DNA of 64,000 nt from Leptolyngbya sp. SIO1E4 (GTDB taxonomy: Bacteria; Cyanobacteriota; Cyanobacteriia; Phormidesmidales; Phormidesmidaceae). Below, piece after piece: positions 36,222 to 46,367 of the stretch (its first letter is position 1; each line of letters begins with the position of its first letter). A program made the position numbers and the translations under genes. The notes beneath the pieces were generated by a model. The model searched no databases. It saw nothing but the letters and a program-made list of their open reading frames with translations, and had not been told where the DNA came from. The DNA lies in the NCBI GenBank assembly GCA_010672825.2, contig JAAHFU020000001.1:1860001-1924000 (forward strand). The letters run 5' to 3'.

Positions 36222-36827
36222 ATGACCACGTTTCCAGTTCTTGAGCAAACCGCTGAAGCAGTTTCTCCAGAGGAAATTGTTGCTTCTCCTGCTGAAGCTT
36301 TAGTAAAAAAACTTCCCGAGCAAACTGGCTTAGTTTCAGACACAGAAACCTACAGCCGTGAAGTTTTAGGAGAAGCCTCTTTTGAACTTTACAGACTAAC
36401 CGTTGCGGGCCTGCGTGGCGATGTTCCGCCCTGGGGTCCCCACCCTGACCAATCTCCTCATATCATCGACACCGATGAGAGCATGAGAGTTGGAATGGTC
36501 ATCAAATTCAACCGTAGCCCACTCACAGCCCTTCTAATGTGCCTGGGAGTCGATATTCGCGCAACCTTCCACTTTGAAGGTTTGGGTGGCATTGCGGCTG
36601 AAAAAGATGTTCGGGTGTCTATCACGTCCAAAGAGGGACAATTTACCTACTGGATTGGCACCATTCTGAAGCCCCAAGATCTTGGCTTAAACCCAGGTTA
36701 CTATCAGATGGCCGCCACAATTGAAGTGGGTCCTGTAACTCACAAGTGTGGCCAATACGTCTTTGGCTATGGCTACATCGGTGAGCGACGGGTTCAAATT
36801 GCTAAACAGCCCTTCGTTGGCCCGTAA
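36222..36827 (+). CDS. Unknown beta-rich protein (first of a related pair)
   Basis: A 201-residue protein with AGAGG before its ATG. Residues 1-55 are acidic and likely disordered; residues about 85-195 alternate strands and turns like a beta sandwich, ending with LGLNPGYYQMAATIEVG and GERRVQI. No signal peptide or membrane segment is seen. It is followed by a strong terminator. The C-terminal pattern (strand, long loop, strand, GLxPGYYxM-like strand) can be aligned by eye to the next protein at 37202, suggesting divergent relatives. I do not recognise the family. The LuxR-type regulator at 38618 may control the pair. Confidence 0.6.
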   Translation: MTTFPVLEQTAEAVSPEEIVASPAEALVKKLPEQTGLVSDTETYSREVLGEASFELYRLTVAGLRGDVPPWGPHPDQSPHIIDTDESMRVGMVIKFNRSPLTALLMCLGVDIRATFHFEGLGGIAAEKDVRVSITSKEGQFTYWIGTILKPQDLGLNPGYYQMAATIEVGPVTHKCGQYVFGYGYIGERRVQIAKQPFVGP

Positions 36828-36913
36828 TTTATCTCACTTCTGACACACAGGGGGACGATCACTTAACGTTGAAAGTCCCTACTGACGGCTTCAAAGTCTA
36901 GTATAAATTTCTC

Positions 36914-36951
36914 ACCAAACAAGAGGCTAAGCCTCTTGTTTGGTAGTTTTT
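36914..36951 (+). terminator. Strong rho-independent terminator
   Basis: ACCAAACAAGAGGC (36914-36927) pairs perfectly over 14 bases with GCCTCTTGTTTGGT (36931-36944), with the 3-base loop TAA, followed by AGTTTTT. It ends the transcript of the 36222 gene. Confidence 0.9.
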
Positions 36952-37201
36952 AAGCTTGGCACCCGCGCAAAAACTTTTTTCTACTTCAGGAGATCTGAGC
37001 CTGTCATTCATCAGTCTTTTCTCCTCACACATAATACCTACCCTTGTGCAGAAAAGGCATTCACGTCACCGTGCATGTGCTAAAAAAAACGGGCGGTTGA
37101 CATCGCTTGTAACGCCTTTATTAACGTTAGCCAATGCGCCTCAAACATCTGCAATCAGGGCAAAAAACAATGGCAAATTTAGGATCTTGAGGGAAAAAAT
37201 C

Positions 37202-37765
37202 ATGATCTTGCCTCCAGGTTCTCATTCTCCTACGCCTGCACCAGAAAACAATCAAGAAAGTCACCCTGAGTTCATAAATGAAGATGCACCTGTAACCACC
37301 AAAGACACCCTGTGGAATGCAGATTCCCTTGAAACTGACATGTCTATCCCTGCGCTACATATACAGGCAGTAACCCTGTTTCAAACCAACAATCCCAATA
37401 GCCCGATCGCGGTAGACATCCCTCACCAAACTATTCCCCCAGCACTCAGCAGCCAGTCCCCATTTATTTTGGAACTGACTTTTGAACTCACAGCTGGGGG
37501 ACAACAACAACTCACACAACAGACAGACGCGCCCATCCTCTGTCAAATTCAGGTATTTGCCAAGCCATTGAGCCCAATTCGAGGCACCCACCGCTGGCGA
37601 GAGGCGCTCTCTTTACCGTTATCTCCAACGCAGAAAAGCTATACGACACGGCTCACGCCCGTTTTGCTAGGGGCCGGGCTGTACTCATTACAGGTGTTGC
37701 TACTGATACATCGCTTACCATCATCACCCATGCTGCTCGAAATTCCTGTCTTCCAGGTCAATTAA
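37202..37765 (+). CDS. Unknown beta-rich protein (second of a related pair)
   Basis: A 187-residue protein from ATG 37202, chosen for GAGGG 8 bases upstream; the frame is open to 36956 but that part looks non-coding and includes no ribosome site. Residues 1-60 are Pro/Glu/Asn-rich and probably disordered. Residues about 85-187 form alternating strands, including LLGAGLYSLQVLLLIH, which lines up by eye with LGLNPGYYQMAATIEVG of the preceding protein. No signal peptide is seen. Family and function are unknown. Confidence 0.55.
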   Translation: MILPPGSHSPTPAPENNQESHPEFINEDAPVTTKDTLWNADSLETDMSIPALHIQAVTLFQTNNPNSPIAVDIPHQTIPPALSSQSPFILELTFELTAGGQQQLTQQTDAPILCQIQVFAKPLSPIRGTHRWREALSLPLSPTQKSYTTRLTPVLLGAGLYSLQVLLLIHRLPSSPMLLEIPVFQVN

Positions 37766-38617
37766 CCCATTGCACTTCACTGAGTTGCAGACACAATCCC
37801 CGCCCGAGAGCTGCCACCCTCGACGCTGATGATGCCAATGACGCTCACCATCACACCTCAAAATCACGTCTTCGTACCAGCGCTATGCCTCATTATGAAC
37901 AGTTGATGACTTTTATTTAGAGAAGGTATTAGGGGATTTCTCACCCGTAAAAGGTTGAAGCAAAGTAGCTCTGATCGGCTTTATTCGGCTCTATATAGTT
38001 ACAGTGCCAATCATTCTAGCGCGGTCATTAGTCATACACTCTGAGTCTAAAAAGCTAATACGAGAGTAAAAATAAATTAGCAATTTAGCACATTTTTATT
38101 CTGCGGCTATATTGAAATTAAGACAGTTCATTATGATTCATAAAATCAATTTAGGAGCATATCCATTGTAAATTCATTCGATTTTCATCTAAAACTCTTA
38201 CCAGAAAAGGGGGCTAGCGTTCTTGGATAGCGTCCAACATCAATCTTTATAGCTATAATTTTGATCTGCAATTGCTCAGATCAATCATGAAAAATTGGAG
38301 CCAAAATTTATTTCAAGGAGCAGATTTTCCAGAAAAACTGAGCCTACATTTTAGGATACCTATCTTTTCTTTAACTCTTAAAAAGAAGAAAATCAGTTAT
38401 TTGTCTAAAACTTATAAATTCTCTAAAATCATAATATGATTCAACTCAGCGTTTTCTCCCGTATCAAATTTATTACTTGATTCTGGAATTCGCGTACATG
38501 TCTTGAAGATTATTGATAAGCCCCTAAAGCCAGATTTTGTCATTTCGGGCGATTTTAGCGCGCATTTGAGTTGACTGGCAACGTTGATGGGCATTTAAGG
38601 CGCGTCAAGGATTATTA
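37766..38617. other. Long AT-rich gene-free stretch before the LuxR regulator
   Basis: 850 bases with frequent stops in all frames and low GC compared with the neighbours. I see no tRNA, repeat or terminator that stands out. It probably holds the regulator's promoter and leader. A minus-strand ORF of 60 residues at 38412-38594 has no ribosome site or family likeness. Confidence 0.4.
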
Positions 38618-39241
38618 ATGATGTCTGCATTCCTTTCTTCTAAGACTCACCAGTCTTCCCCTAGGCAAGGTATTTTACAGGCCTTGCAGTCCCCAAAAGA
38701 CCGGTTGACACACTCACAAATCTTGCAGATCGGGGGTGCATCTCTTGAAACTCATATTGGAAGCGTCCTGATTTTAACGGATGATGATAAGGTTCTCTAT
38801 GCTACGGAAAGCCTGCAAAGCAGGCTAAAAGAACTCACTGAACCTGGAGAAGATGTCTCTTTAGTCACCCATGAAATTAGTTTTATTGGCCAAGTTCTCA
38901 AGCAGTGTCGCGATCGCTTTCCGAGTCAAAATTGGGCAATTGAATTCGATATCTTTACCAAGGATGCGATCGCACTACGGATTCGCAGCCGCTGGCTCAA
39001 GCTAGAAGGCATCGAAAGGCCCTGTATGCTGCTCATCGTGGAAGATCGCCAGCAGTTTATTCAAGACATGGTGCTAGATGAGGCCGAAGATTGGGGTCTC
39101 ACGGCTCGGGAGCAAGAGGTTTGGCTATTGCATCGTGATGGCCATACCTATAGACAGATTGCTGAAAAGCTATACATCACCATCAACACGGTGAAAAAAC
39201 ATATGCGTAGCATCCATGCCAAACGTAAGGTTCAAACCTAA
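38618..39241 (+). CDS. LuxR-type HTH transcriptional regulator
   Basis: A 207-residue regulator. The N-terminal 130 residues look like a PAS-type sensor (SVLILTDDDKVLYATESLQS, then paired strands). The C-terminal LuxR HTH is at about 148-203 (GLTAREQEVWLLHRDGHTYR, then LYITINTVKKHM). There is no receiver domain, so it should respond to a bound ligand or partner instead of phosphorylation. It follows the two unknown beta-rich genes and precedes a convergent pnp. Its target genes are not known. Confidence 0.75.
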   Translation: MMSAFLSSKTHQSSPRQGILQALQSPKDRLTHSQILQIGGASLETHIGSVLILTDDDKVLYATESLQSRLKELTEPGEDVSLVTHEISFIGQVLKQCRDRFPSQNWAIEFDIFTKDAIALRIRSRWLKLEGIERPCMLLIVEDRQQFIQDMVLDEAEDWGLTAREQEVWLLHRDGHTYRQIAEKLYITINTVKKHMRSIHAKRKVQT

Positions 39242-39354
39242 ATCGCAGAGACTTATATCCCAAAAGGTAGAAGGCAGAAGGATAAAGACAGAAACACTTG
39301 ATGAGAGAGCAGTTGAGTTATCTAGACTGTCCTCACACAAATACAGGCTGCCAT

Positions 39355-39436
39355 AGCAATGTGCATTTGGCTCAAGTACACCCTAGACCCCAAACCCTAG
39401 ACCCTGCCTTCACCAAAATGTACTGGATTGAACCGA
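39355..39436 (-). repeat. Dispersed intergenic repeat, copy C (inverted)
   Basis: The reverse complement of copies A and B: on the minus strand CGGTTCAATCCAGTACAT, then GGTCTAGGGTTTGGGG and TCTAGGGTGT. It lies downstream of the LuxR gene and of the convergent pnp. A shorter likeness to copy A's left flank (CTTGATGAGAGAGCAGTTGA) is at about 39298. Confidence 0.7.
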
Positions 39437-39472
39437 TAGGGCTACATACGGAAACCCACAGCTCAAGAACTC

Positions 39473-39507
39473 AAAAAGCCCGGTATGTTTTGGCAACATA
39501 CCGGGCT
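39473..39507 (-). terminator. Terminator of pnp
   Basis: On the minus strand AGCCCGGTATGTT (39507-39495) pairs over 13 bases with AACATACCGGGCT (39489-39477) with a 5-base loop, then TTTTT. It lies 30 bases after the pnp stop. Confidence 0.9.
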
Positions 39508-39536
39508 AGCTAAAACATTTGAAACGTTACCGCTGC

Positions 39537-41690
39537 TTACTCAACTGGCATTGCCTTTTTGCGAGCCGCTTCTGCTTCATCAGGGTGAATATTTAAACGC
39601 GTCAGATTAATGCGACCGCGATTGTCGATTTCTCGAACCTTCACAACCACATCATCGCCCACGGATAATTCATCTTCCACCTTGTTGACTCGATAGTCTG
39701 CCAGTTGGGAAATGTGAATCATGCCTTCTTGACCCGGCATAAACTCAACGAATGCCCCAATGGGAATCACCCGCTTGACCTTGCCATAGTAAACATCGCC
39801 CGCAGAAGGCCGGTGAACGATCGCCTCAATCATGGCTTTCGCTTGCTCTCCCTTCTTACCATCTAAGGAAGCCACGGTGATGGTGCCATCATCAGAAATA
39901 TCGACCTTTGCCCCGGTTTGTTCGGTAATAGACTTGATTTTCTTACCACCAGGACCAATCACCATGCCGATCATTTCTGGATCGATTTTAAAGGTCAGCA
40001 GGCGCGGTGCATAGGGCGACAGAGTACTCCGAGGCTGATTAATAGCCTTCAGCATCGCCTCTAAAATATGGAGACGAGCCCCGCGCGCCTGATGAACCGC
40101 TTTGGCAATCACATCGACGGGGAGGCCAGTGATTTTCATGTCCATCTGTAAGGCGGTAATACCAGTATCCGTACCCGCCACTTTGAAGTCCATGTCACCC
40201 AGGAAGTCTTCAATGCCCTGAATATCAGTCAGGATACGCACCTCATCGCCTTCTTTAATCAGGCCCATAGCCGCCCCACTGACAGGCTTCATAATGGGAA
40301 CCCCGGCATCCATCAGGCTTAGGGTTGACCCACAGACCGATCCCATAGAAGTTGACCCATCTGAAGAGAGAATCTCAGAGACCACTCGAATCACATAGGG
40401 GAAACTTTCCTTGGTCGGCAGCACTGGCACTAGCGCGCGTTCTGCCAATGCCCCATGTCCAATCTCACGACGCCCGGGCGATCGCATCGGACGAGTTTCG
40501 CCCACAGAATAAGGAGGGAAATTGTAATGATGTAGATACCGCTTTTCCTCTTCAGGATGTAGGTCATCCATGAGCTGAGCATCGCCCCCGGTGCCCAACG
40601 TCACCACAGACATTACCTGGGTCAGGCCCCGTTGAAACACCCCACTCCCATGCACCCGCGCAGGCAGAAGACCCACGCGACAGCTCAAAGGACGGACTTC
40701 ATCAAGTTTGCGCCCATCGATACGCACCCCTTCTTCCAGGATCTGCTTCCGCATGAGCTTTTTCGTGAGCGCTTTGTAGGTATTGCCCAGCGCTTTAGCG
40801 TCTTCCTCAACCGCTTTGCGAATGGGGTCATCTTCAGGCTTAGCTGCGATCGCATCGGCAATTTCAGCCTTGATTGCATCCAGCTTTTCATCACGCTCAG
40901 GTTTAGGCAGCTGGAACTGGGTCAAGATCTCCTTAACCGGTTTAGATGCCTGCTCTTCAAGGTATTGCTGGAATGTGGCATCGGCCTCAGGGGTAGGCAC
41001 AACGGCTCGCTCAATGCCTAACTCAGCCAGCAAATCGTTTTGAGCTTTAATCAGATCCTGGACAACCTCGTAGCCAAAATCGATCGCTTCAATCACATCT
41101 TGCTCTGGCAACTGATTCGCACCGGCCTCAACCATGATGACACCATCAGGAGAACCCGCCACCACGAGATCAAGATCTCCTTTGTCGATCTCGTTATAGG
41201 TAGGGTTGATGATAAAATCATCTCCTAACAAGCCGACCCGTACGGTCGCCATCGGGCCGTTAAAGGGAATTTTTGCGAGCAGCGTGGCTACGGAGGCTCC
41301 CGTTGCTGCTAACACATCCGGCGGCACCTGCTCATCCATCGCCAGAGTTGTTGCCACAATTTGAATATCGTCTCGCATCCAGGATGGAAACAGGGGACGC
41401 ATGGGGCGATCAATTAGACGGCTAACAAGGGTCGCGCGCTCAGGTGGGCGTCCTTCTCGACGGAGAAACCCTCCTGGGATTCTGCCTGCAGCGTAAAGAC
41501 GCTCTTCGTAGTCAACCAGCAAAGGTAAAAAATCGATCCCTTCTCGCGCAGAAGAACGTGTTGCGGTCACTAAGACAGAGGTTTCCCCTGACTCAATTAA
41601 CAGGGCCCCACCTGCCTGTGGCGCGAGTAAACCCACTTTAAGTCGAATATCCCGTCCATCGAAGGATATTGACTTGTCAATTTCCTGCAT
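39537..41690 (-). CDS. pnp: Polyribonucleotide nucleotidyltransferase (PNPase)
   Basis: A 717-residue 3'-5' phosphorolytic exoribonuclease involved in mRNA decay and tailing. The order is two RNase PH domains (about 1-215 and 310-545) split by the helical domain, then KH (about 555-615, [13 protein letters not shown]) and S1 (about 620-695, [19 protein letters not shown]). The catalytic region of the second PH domain ([15 protein letters not shown]) is intact. Length is normal. It is monocistronic, with a strong terminator. The 648 bases upstream to the next gene hold no recognisable gene. Confidence 0.95.
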   Translation of the reverse strand: MQEIDKSISFDGRDIRLKVGLLAPQAGGALLIESGETSVLVTATRSSAREGIDFLPLLVDYEERLYAAGRIPGGFLRREGRPPERATLVSRLIDRPMRPLFPSWMRDDIQIVATTLAMDEQVPPDVLAATGASVATLLAKIPFNGPMATVRVGLLGDDFIINPTYNEIDKGDLDLVVAGSPDGVIMVEAGANQLPEQDVIEAIDFGYEVVQDLIKAQNDLLAELGIERAVVPTPEADATFQQYLEEQASKPVKEILTQFQLPKPERDEKLDAIKAEIADAIAAKPEDDPIRKAVEEDAKALGNTYKALTKKLMRKQILEEGVRIDGRKLDEVRPLSCRVGLLPARVHGSGVFQRGLTQVMSVVTLGTGGDAQLMDDLHPEEEKRYLHHYNFPPYSVGETRPMRSPGRREIGHGALAERALVPVLPTKESFPYVIRVVSEILSSDGSTSMGSVCGSTLSLMDAGVPIMKPVSGAAMGLIKEGDEVRILTDIQGIEDFLGDMDFKVAGTDTGITALQMDMKITGLPVDVIAKAVHQARGARLHILEAMLKAINQPRSTLSPYAPRLLTFKIDPEMIGMVIGPGGKKIKSITEQTGAKVDISDDGTITVASLDGKKGEQAKAMIEAIVHRPSAGDVYYGKVKRVIPIGAFVEFMPGQEGMIHISQLADYRVNKVEDELSVGDDVVVKVREIDNRGRINLTRLNIHPDEAEAARKKAMPVE

Positions 41691-42338
41691 GTACTACTTT
41701 ATCCTTTCGTTTTCTTTCTTCTCTGTGTCGCACTTATCGTAGCACTGTTATTGCAATGCAAATTTTTACGCGGTCAAGGGGGCAAATTCCCTTATCACCA
41801 CGTACCTTTCAGACTTTTAGAGATCTTTAAATGATCGGTTGCCTATCGGCTTACCGGCACGCATTCATGTGTCTTCTAGATATCGAGAAACTGAATTTCC
41901 CGACCTTAGAACCGCGCTGGATATTGAGACAAAGCCAGACAGGGTAAAGCATCATGATTCTTTCATCAAACGATGACGTTGCTTAAGCGCTGAGAGAATA
42001 CTGGGTAACCCAGAACTTCTCGACATCTCAATATTAACTGTTTGAAACAGCTGGAAACATTTCTGAGTATTAGAAAAATAGTGTAAAGCTTTAGTGAGAT
42101 TACTCTATACAACTACATACATTTGAGGAGGGACTATCCAGCTATCAAAAGACTAAAAGTACCTGGCATGGCCTTTTCTGATGGATGCACAGCGATTGGC
42201 CCTGGCTACAGGAGACTACCCATAATCCCCCCAGACAGATGCCAGAAGATTCCCGAAAATGGGTAACTTATGGGAGATATTTCAAACTTTGAGTACATTC
42301 ACTGTCAAGACCCGAAACCAGCCACGTCTTCAAGGAAT
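41691..42338. other. Gene-free divergent promoter region of pnp and the epimerase
   Basis: About 650 bases, AT-rich, with stops in all frames. One near-palindrome CTGGGTAACCCAG is at about 42003-42015. Beyond the two expected promoters I see nothing specific. The in-frame extension of the epimerase to 42270 lacks a ribosome site. Confidence 0.4.
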
Positions 42339-43346
42339 ATGACAAACTTAAAAATTTTAGTAACCGGAGCCGCAGGATTTGTAGGGTTTTCCCTCTGTCA
42401 GCGGTTGCTAAGTCAGGGAAAAACAGTGCTAGGCATTGACAACCTGAATGACTACTATAGTGTCCAATTGAAGCGCGATCGCCTGGCTCAACTCCAAGCC
42501 TACGACCTATTTACATTCCAACAGCTGGACTTAAATGACCGGTCAGGCATGCAAACGCTCTTTGAGCAAACAGCGTTTAGTGACGTGGTTCATCTCGCAG
42601 CCCAAGCTGGCGTTCGCTATTCGTTGCAAAATCCCTACGCCTATGCCGATAGCAACTTATCAGGTTTTCTCAACATTTTGGAAGGGTGTCGCCATCAAAA
42701 AATCGGGCATTTAGTGTTTGCCTCTTCGAGTTCAGTGTATGGCGCGAACCGCAAAGTTCCGTTCGCCACTGAAGATAACGTTGATCACCCAGTCTCTCTG
42801 TATGCCGCAACCAAAAAAGCGAATGAGTTGATGGCCCATGCCTACAGCCATCTCTATGGCATTCCCATGACGGGGCTACGTTTTTTCACCGTCTATGGGC
42901 CTTGGGGTCGACCCGATATGGCATATTTCAAGTTTGTAGATGCGATCGCCCAAGGGCGACCCATTGAAGTCTACAACCACGGCAAAATGAAGCGCGACTT
43001 CACCTACATTGATGACGTGGTAGAAGGCATTGTGCGAGTTCTAGAACACCCACCCCAACCCCCTTCTCAAGATGCAGCAGCAGGGGGCGACTCCACTGCA
43101 CCGTACAAAATTTACAACATTGGCAACCATAGCCCAGTTGAGCTAATGCGGTTTATTGAAGTGATTGAGACGGCCATGGGGAAACCTGCCGAGAAAATCA
43201 TGAAACCGATGCAGCCAGGAGACGTGCCTGCCACTTATGCAGACGTCGATGATTTAATGCGAGATGTCGGGTTTAAGCCTGACACCCCCCTAGAAGTTGG
43301 TATTCAGAAATTTATTGACTGGTATCGCAGCTATTACTCCCAATGA
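42339..43346 (+). CDS. NAD-dependent nucleotide-sugar epimerase (UDP-glucuronate 4-epimerase type)
   Basis: A 335-residue extended short-chain dehydrogenase; ATG 42339 has AAGGA upstream. The NAD-binding GAAGFVG and the catalytic SSSSVYG with YxxxK (LYAATKK) are intact. RFFTVYGPWGRPDMA fits the UDP-glucuronate 4-epimerase (CapI/WcaG) group, which makes UDP-galacturonate for polysaccharides. No glycosyltransferase is nearby, so it serves the cell's sugar-nucleotide pool. It is monocistronic. Confidence 0.88.
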   Translation: MTNLKILVTGAAGFVGFSLCQRLLSQGKTVLGIDNLNDYYSVQLKRDRLAQLQAYDLFTFQQLDLNDRSGMQTLFEQTAFSDVVHLAAQAGVRYSLQNPYAYADSNLSGFLNILEGCRHQKIGHLVFASSSSVYGANRKVPFATEDNVDHPVSLYAATKKANELMAHAYSHLYGIPMTGLRFFTVYGPWGRPDMAYFKFVDAIAQGRPIEVYNHGKMKRDFTYIDDVVEGIVRVLEHPPQPPSQDAAAGGDSTAPYKIYNIGNHSPVELMRFIEVIETAMGKPAEKIMKPMQPGDVPATYADVDDLMRDVGFKPDTPLEVGIQKFIDWYRSYYSQ

Positions 43347-44156
43347 CGATAGATCAGGGGATCCAGCTAGCGACGTTATACGGAATAGAACAGTCTAGAT
43401 CACTCCACTGTCATCTCTCATCAAGCCTTGCATTCATCCCCTCTGTCTTCAATTCTTCTGTCTTTTGCAATACCCATCGTCTATGCCCCTAAAGCGATAG
43501 GAACGATGGGTATCGCTAGCACACCCTGTCAAGTCGGTTGATGGAGCAAAGACACGTTGAAGTGGTGGCGTAACGCCTTGTTCGGTTCAGTCCATCCAAC
43601 CGCTGCCCCCCCTTTGAATAGCTCCCTACATCCCCCAACGGTGGGCGACTTTCACGGTGAGTTAGCGCTTTGAGTGTGACTGTCTCCCAATTTTGTAGGA
43701 CACAAGGGGGATTTTCTGTTACGCGGGCAGGCGGTCTATTACATCTACATCTTGGTCAAGACAGAGGCTGGGGTTTGCTGCATCCCTGAGCAAACCGCTA
43801 GAGGTCGCTGCCAGAGACATTGCCAAACTTGATACATCACTGGCACCCAGGATTGTGTGAACGATGCGGGTCGCTGCATGCTGATGACAAATTAAATATC
43901 AGCAATAATATTGATGAGTTCCTCTATGACCGATTGACGGCCCCCGATGATCGATCCAGCTATCCTATTTCTGGAGAACGCTCATGAGCAGCGCTTAACC
44001 ACCCGTGCCAAGCTGACCTGAACAAATTCTCTTAGCAGATAGTCGTTAGGAATTTTTCTCAGCCTCAACAGACTGGGCCTCAGCCCAAGAGGAGAGCAGA
44101 AGTTTCTCTGGGAACGGAGCGATCGCGTTTGCATCTATTGCCCCGACTGCTACTGC
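43347..44156. other. Gene-free stretch with a decayed repeat copy
   Basis: 810 bases with no convincing gene. It includes a decayed copy of the intergenic repeat (listed separately) and, at about 43578-43600, a second fragment reading TTGTTCGGTTCAGTCCATCC like the left end of copies A and B. The last 150 bases are the promoter region of the hybrid kinase. Confidence 0.4.
43736..43798 (+). repeat. Dispersed intergenic repeat, copy D (decayed)
   Basis: ATCTTGGTCAAGACAGAGGC followed by GGGGTTTGC and a CAAACCGC end match copy B with several changes and a deletion of one TCTAGGG unit. It lies 390 bases after the epimerase stop. Confidence 0.5.
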
Positions 44157-46358
44157 ATGGCTGCCATGACCTCTAAGACCCTCTACTCACCCTTCCCACC
44201 CACCGCTCATCTGCAGCCTCAAGCGCTTTCTCAGCGGAACCGAAGGATGCGGATCCTAATGGGCGCAACCATGCTATTGGCCAGCTTTTGTGCGTATTAC
44301 AGTTACCGGATCATTCGCCAAGACGCTCTAGAAAATATTAAACACAGCGCCTTGTTAGAAGTACAAACGAGGGTGGATGAAATTGATATGTGGCTGTATT
44401 CCCGCCGGGCTGAAATTCAAACAATCGCGAGCGCACCGACTAGCCAGTCGATGGATTGGTCTGTTTTAAACCCTTATTTGACCACTGAGGCAGCTCGGAT
44501 CTCTGATTTTGAGTTTTTAGGATTCTCTGACCTGACAGGTTGGCGGCATACCACCAGTGATAATCGCCTCGTGAACGTGAAAGATCGCCGCTGGTTTCAA
44601 GCAGCGATCGCCGGTCAAACCTATGTAGACGACCCTTTTATCAGTCGAGCCATTAGCGTGCCGATTATTGCCATTTCAGCGCCTATCTCATCGCAGCCCT
44701 CTGAACCCCCCTCACCGATGGGTGTTATTCACGGCGCCGTGAGGGTTGATCGCATTGTTCAAATTGTCGAACAACTCCACAACGGGGATGGTAGCTACGC
44801 TTTTTTGCTGAATTCTGAGGGGCGAGCCATTGTTCATCCCGATCGCAGCCTCATGTCAACAGTAGAGAAGCAGGCTCCGAGTCTAACGGAAGCAGCGGCT
44901 CCTGATATGGCGCTGATCGCTCAGCAGATGGTCAATCGTCAGCAGGGCATCAGACGCACTCAGATGCATGGAACCGTCGTATACGTCGCCTATTTACCCT
45001 TGCAATCGGCCAATTGGTCGATGGGGCTCGTTATTCCCCAAGGGGAAATTGAAAACCAGCTGCGGCTGCTGGATTTAATGGCCCTGGTTATTGTCGGGCT
45101 GACCAGTGTGATGATTTTGATTCTTTGGCAAATTCAGACGTTTAAGCAACGCGCTCTGACAAAAGCCAAAGTCGCGGCTGAAACCGCTAGCCGTACCAAA
45201 AGTGAATTCCTTGCCAACATGAGCCATGAACTTCGCACCCCCCTGAACGCCATTCTGGGCATGACCGAAGGGCTACAAGAAAGTATCTTTGGCCAAATTA
45301 ACCCTCAACAGAGCGAAGCACTTCAGACGATTAACCACAGCGCCTCGCATTTACGAGAGCTGATTAATGATCTGCTTGATGTGGCCAAAATTGAATCTGA
45401 TCGGATGGAATTAGACTGCCAGCCTACCGCTGTCAAGCTTCTCTGCCAATCTAGTTTGGCCTTTATCCAACAGCAAGCACTGAAAAAAAGCATCCAGATT
45501 ACAACTGAACTGCCCTCCAATTTGCCTGATTTATGGGTAGATGAGCGTCGCATCAGACAGGTCTTGCTCAACCTGCTCGACAACGCGGTTAAATTCACCC
45601 CGGATAGCGGGCAAATTACCTTAAAAGTCAGCCCTATCAAATTTCCTGTTGATCAAGAAGGTCGCAATTTTGCCCCCGCCCATTATTTACGGATTTCGAT
45701 TACCGATACCGGCATCGGCATTGCTCCCAACGCTATCAAGAAGCTGTTTCAACCGTTTGTTCAAATTGATAGCGCTCTCAATCGTCAATACGCTGGAAGC
45801 GGCCTGGGGTTAGCGCTTGTTAAACGCATCGTCGAACTTCATGGCGGCCGCGTCGGGGTAAAAAGCCAGGTGGGCAGAGGCAGCAGCTTCACAGTTGATT
45901 TGCCTTGCGTGGTAACCGCCGCCGCCTCACCCATCTCTCCGCATCGACCTGAACCCAGCAGCGTTGACACCCGCTTCTCCATCCAGGGAAGCGCTCCTTT
46001 AATCTTGCTGGCAGAAGACAATGAAGCCAATATCAGAACCGTTTCGAGCTTCTTGAAAGCTAAAGGCTATCGCACGCTTTTAGCCAAAAATGGCATTGAG
46101 GCCATCACTCTCGCCCAGTCTGAAACACCCGATTTGATCCTGATAGATATTCAAATGCCGGGAATAAATGGACTGGAAGCGATACATCAGATTCGCCACG
46201 ATACCACCGTAGCTGACGTCCCCATCATTGCCCTCACTGCGCTGAGCATGGCTGGCGATCGCGAACGTTGCCTGGCTGCTGGAGCGAACGAATACCTGAG
46301 TAAGCCTGTCAAGTTAAAGCAATTAGTCATCACCATCCAACAGTGTTTAGCACCCTAG
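44157..46358 (+). CDS. Hybrid sensor histidine kinase with extracellular Cache domain
   Basis: A 733-residue protein. A first membrane segment (about 35-55) is followed by a dCache-type sensor outside the membrane (about 60-305) and a second span (about 310-333). HisKA comes next, with the phosphorylated His in FLANMSHELRTPLNAILG, then HATPase (LLNLLDNAVKFTP, DTGIGI, GSGLGLALVK). A C-terminal receiver (about 615-733) has its Asp in LILIDIQMPGI. It probably senses a small organic ligand and relays phosphate through its own receiver to the linked second kinase or to a phosphotransfer protein. It forms an operon with the 46368 gene (9-base gap). Confidence 0.9.
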   Translation: MAAMTSKTLYSPFPPTAHLQPQALSQRNRRMRILMGATMLLASFCAYYSYRIIRQDALENIKHSALLEVQTRVDEIDMWLYSRRAEIQTIASAPTSQSMDWSVLNPYLTTEAARISDFEFLGFSDLTGWRHTTSDNRLVNVKDRRWFQAAIAGQTYVDDPFISRAISVPIIAISAPISSQPSEPPSPMGVIHGAVRVDRIVQIVEQLHNGDGSYAFLLNSEGRAIVHPDRSLMSTVEKQAPSLTEAAAPDMALIAQQMVNRQQGIRRTQMHGTVVYVAYLPLQSANWSMGLVIPQGEIENQLRLLDLMALVIVGLTSVMILILWQIQTFKQRALTKAKVAAETASRTKSEFLANMSHELRTPLNAILGMTEGLQESIFGQINPQQSEALQTINHSASHLRELINDLLDVAKIESDRMELDCQPTAVKLLCQSSLAFIQQQALKKSIQITTELPSNLPDLWVDERRIRQVLLNLLDNAVKFTPDSGQITLKVSPIKFPVDQEGRNFAPAHYLRISITDTGIGIAPNAIKKLFQPFVQIDSALNRQYAGSGLGLALVKRIVELHGGRVGVKSQVGRGSSFTVDLPCVVTAAASPISPHRPEPSSVDTRFSIQGSAPLILLAEDNEANIRTVSSFLKAKGYRTLLAKNGIEAITLAQSETPDLILIDIQMPGINGLEAIHQIRHDTTVADVPIIALTALSMAGDRERCLAAGANEYLSKPVKLKQLVITIQQCLAP

Positions 46359-46367
46359 GAGGGGGTC

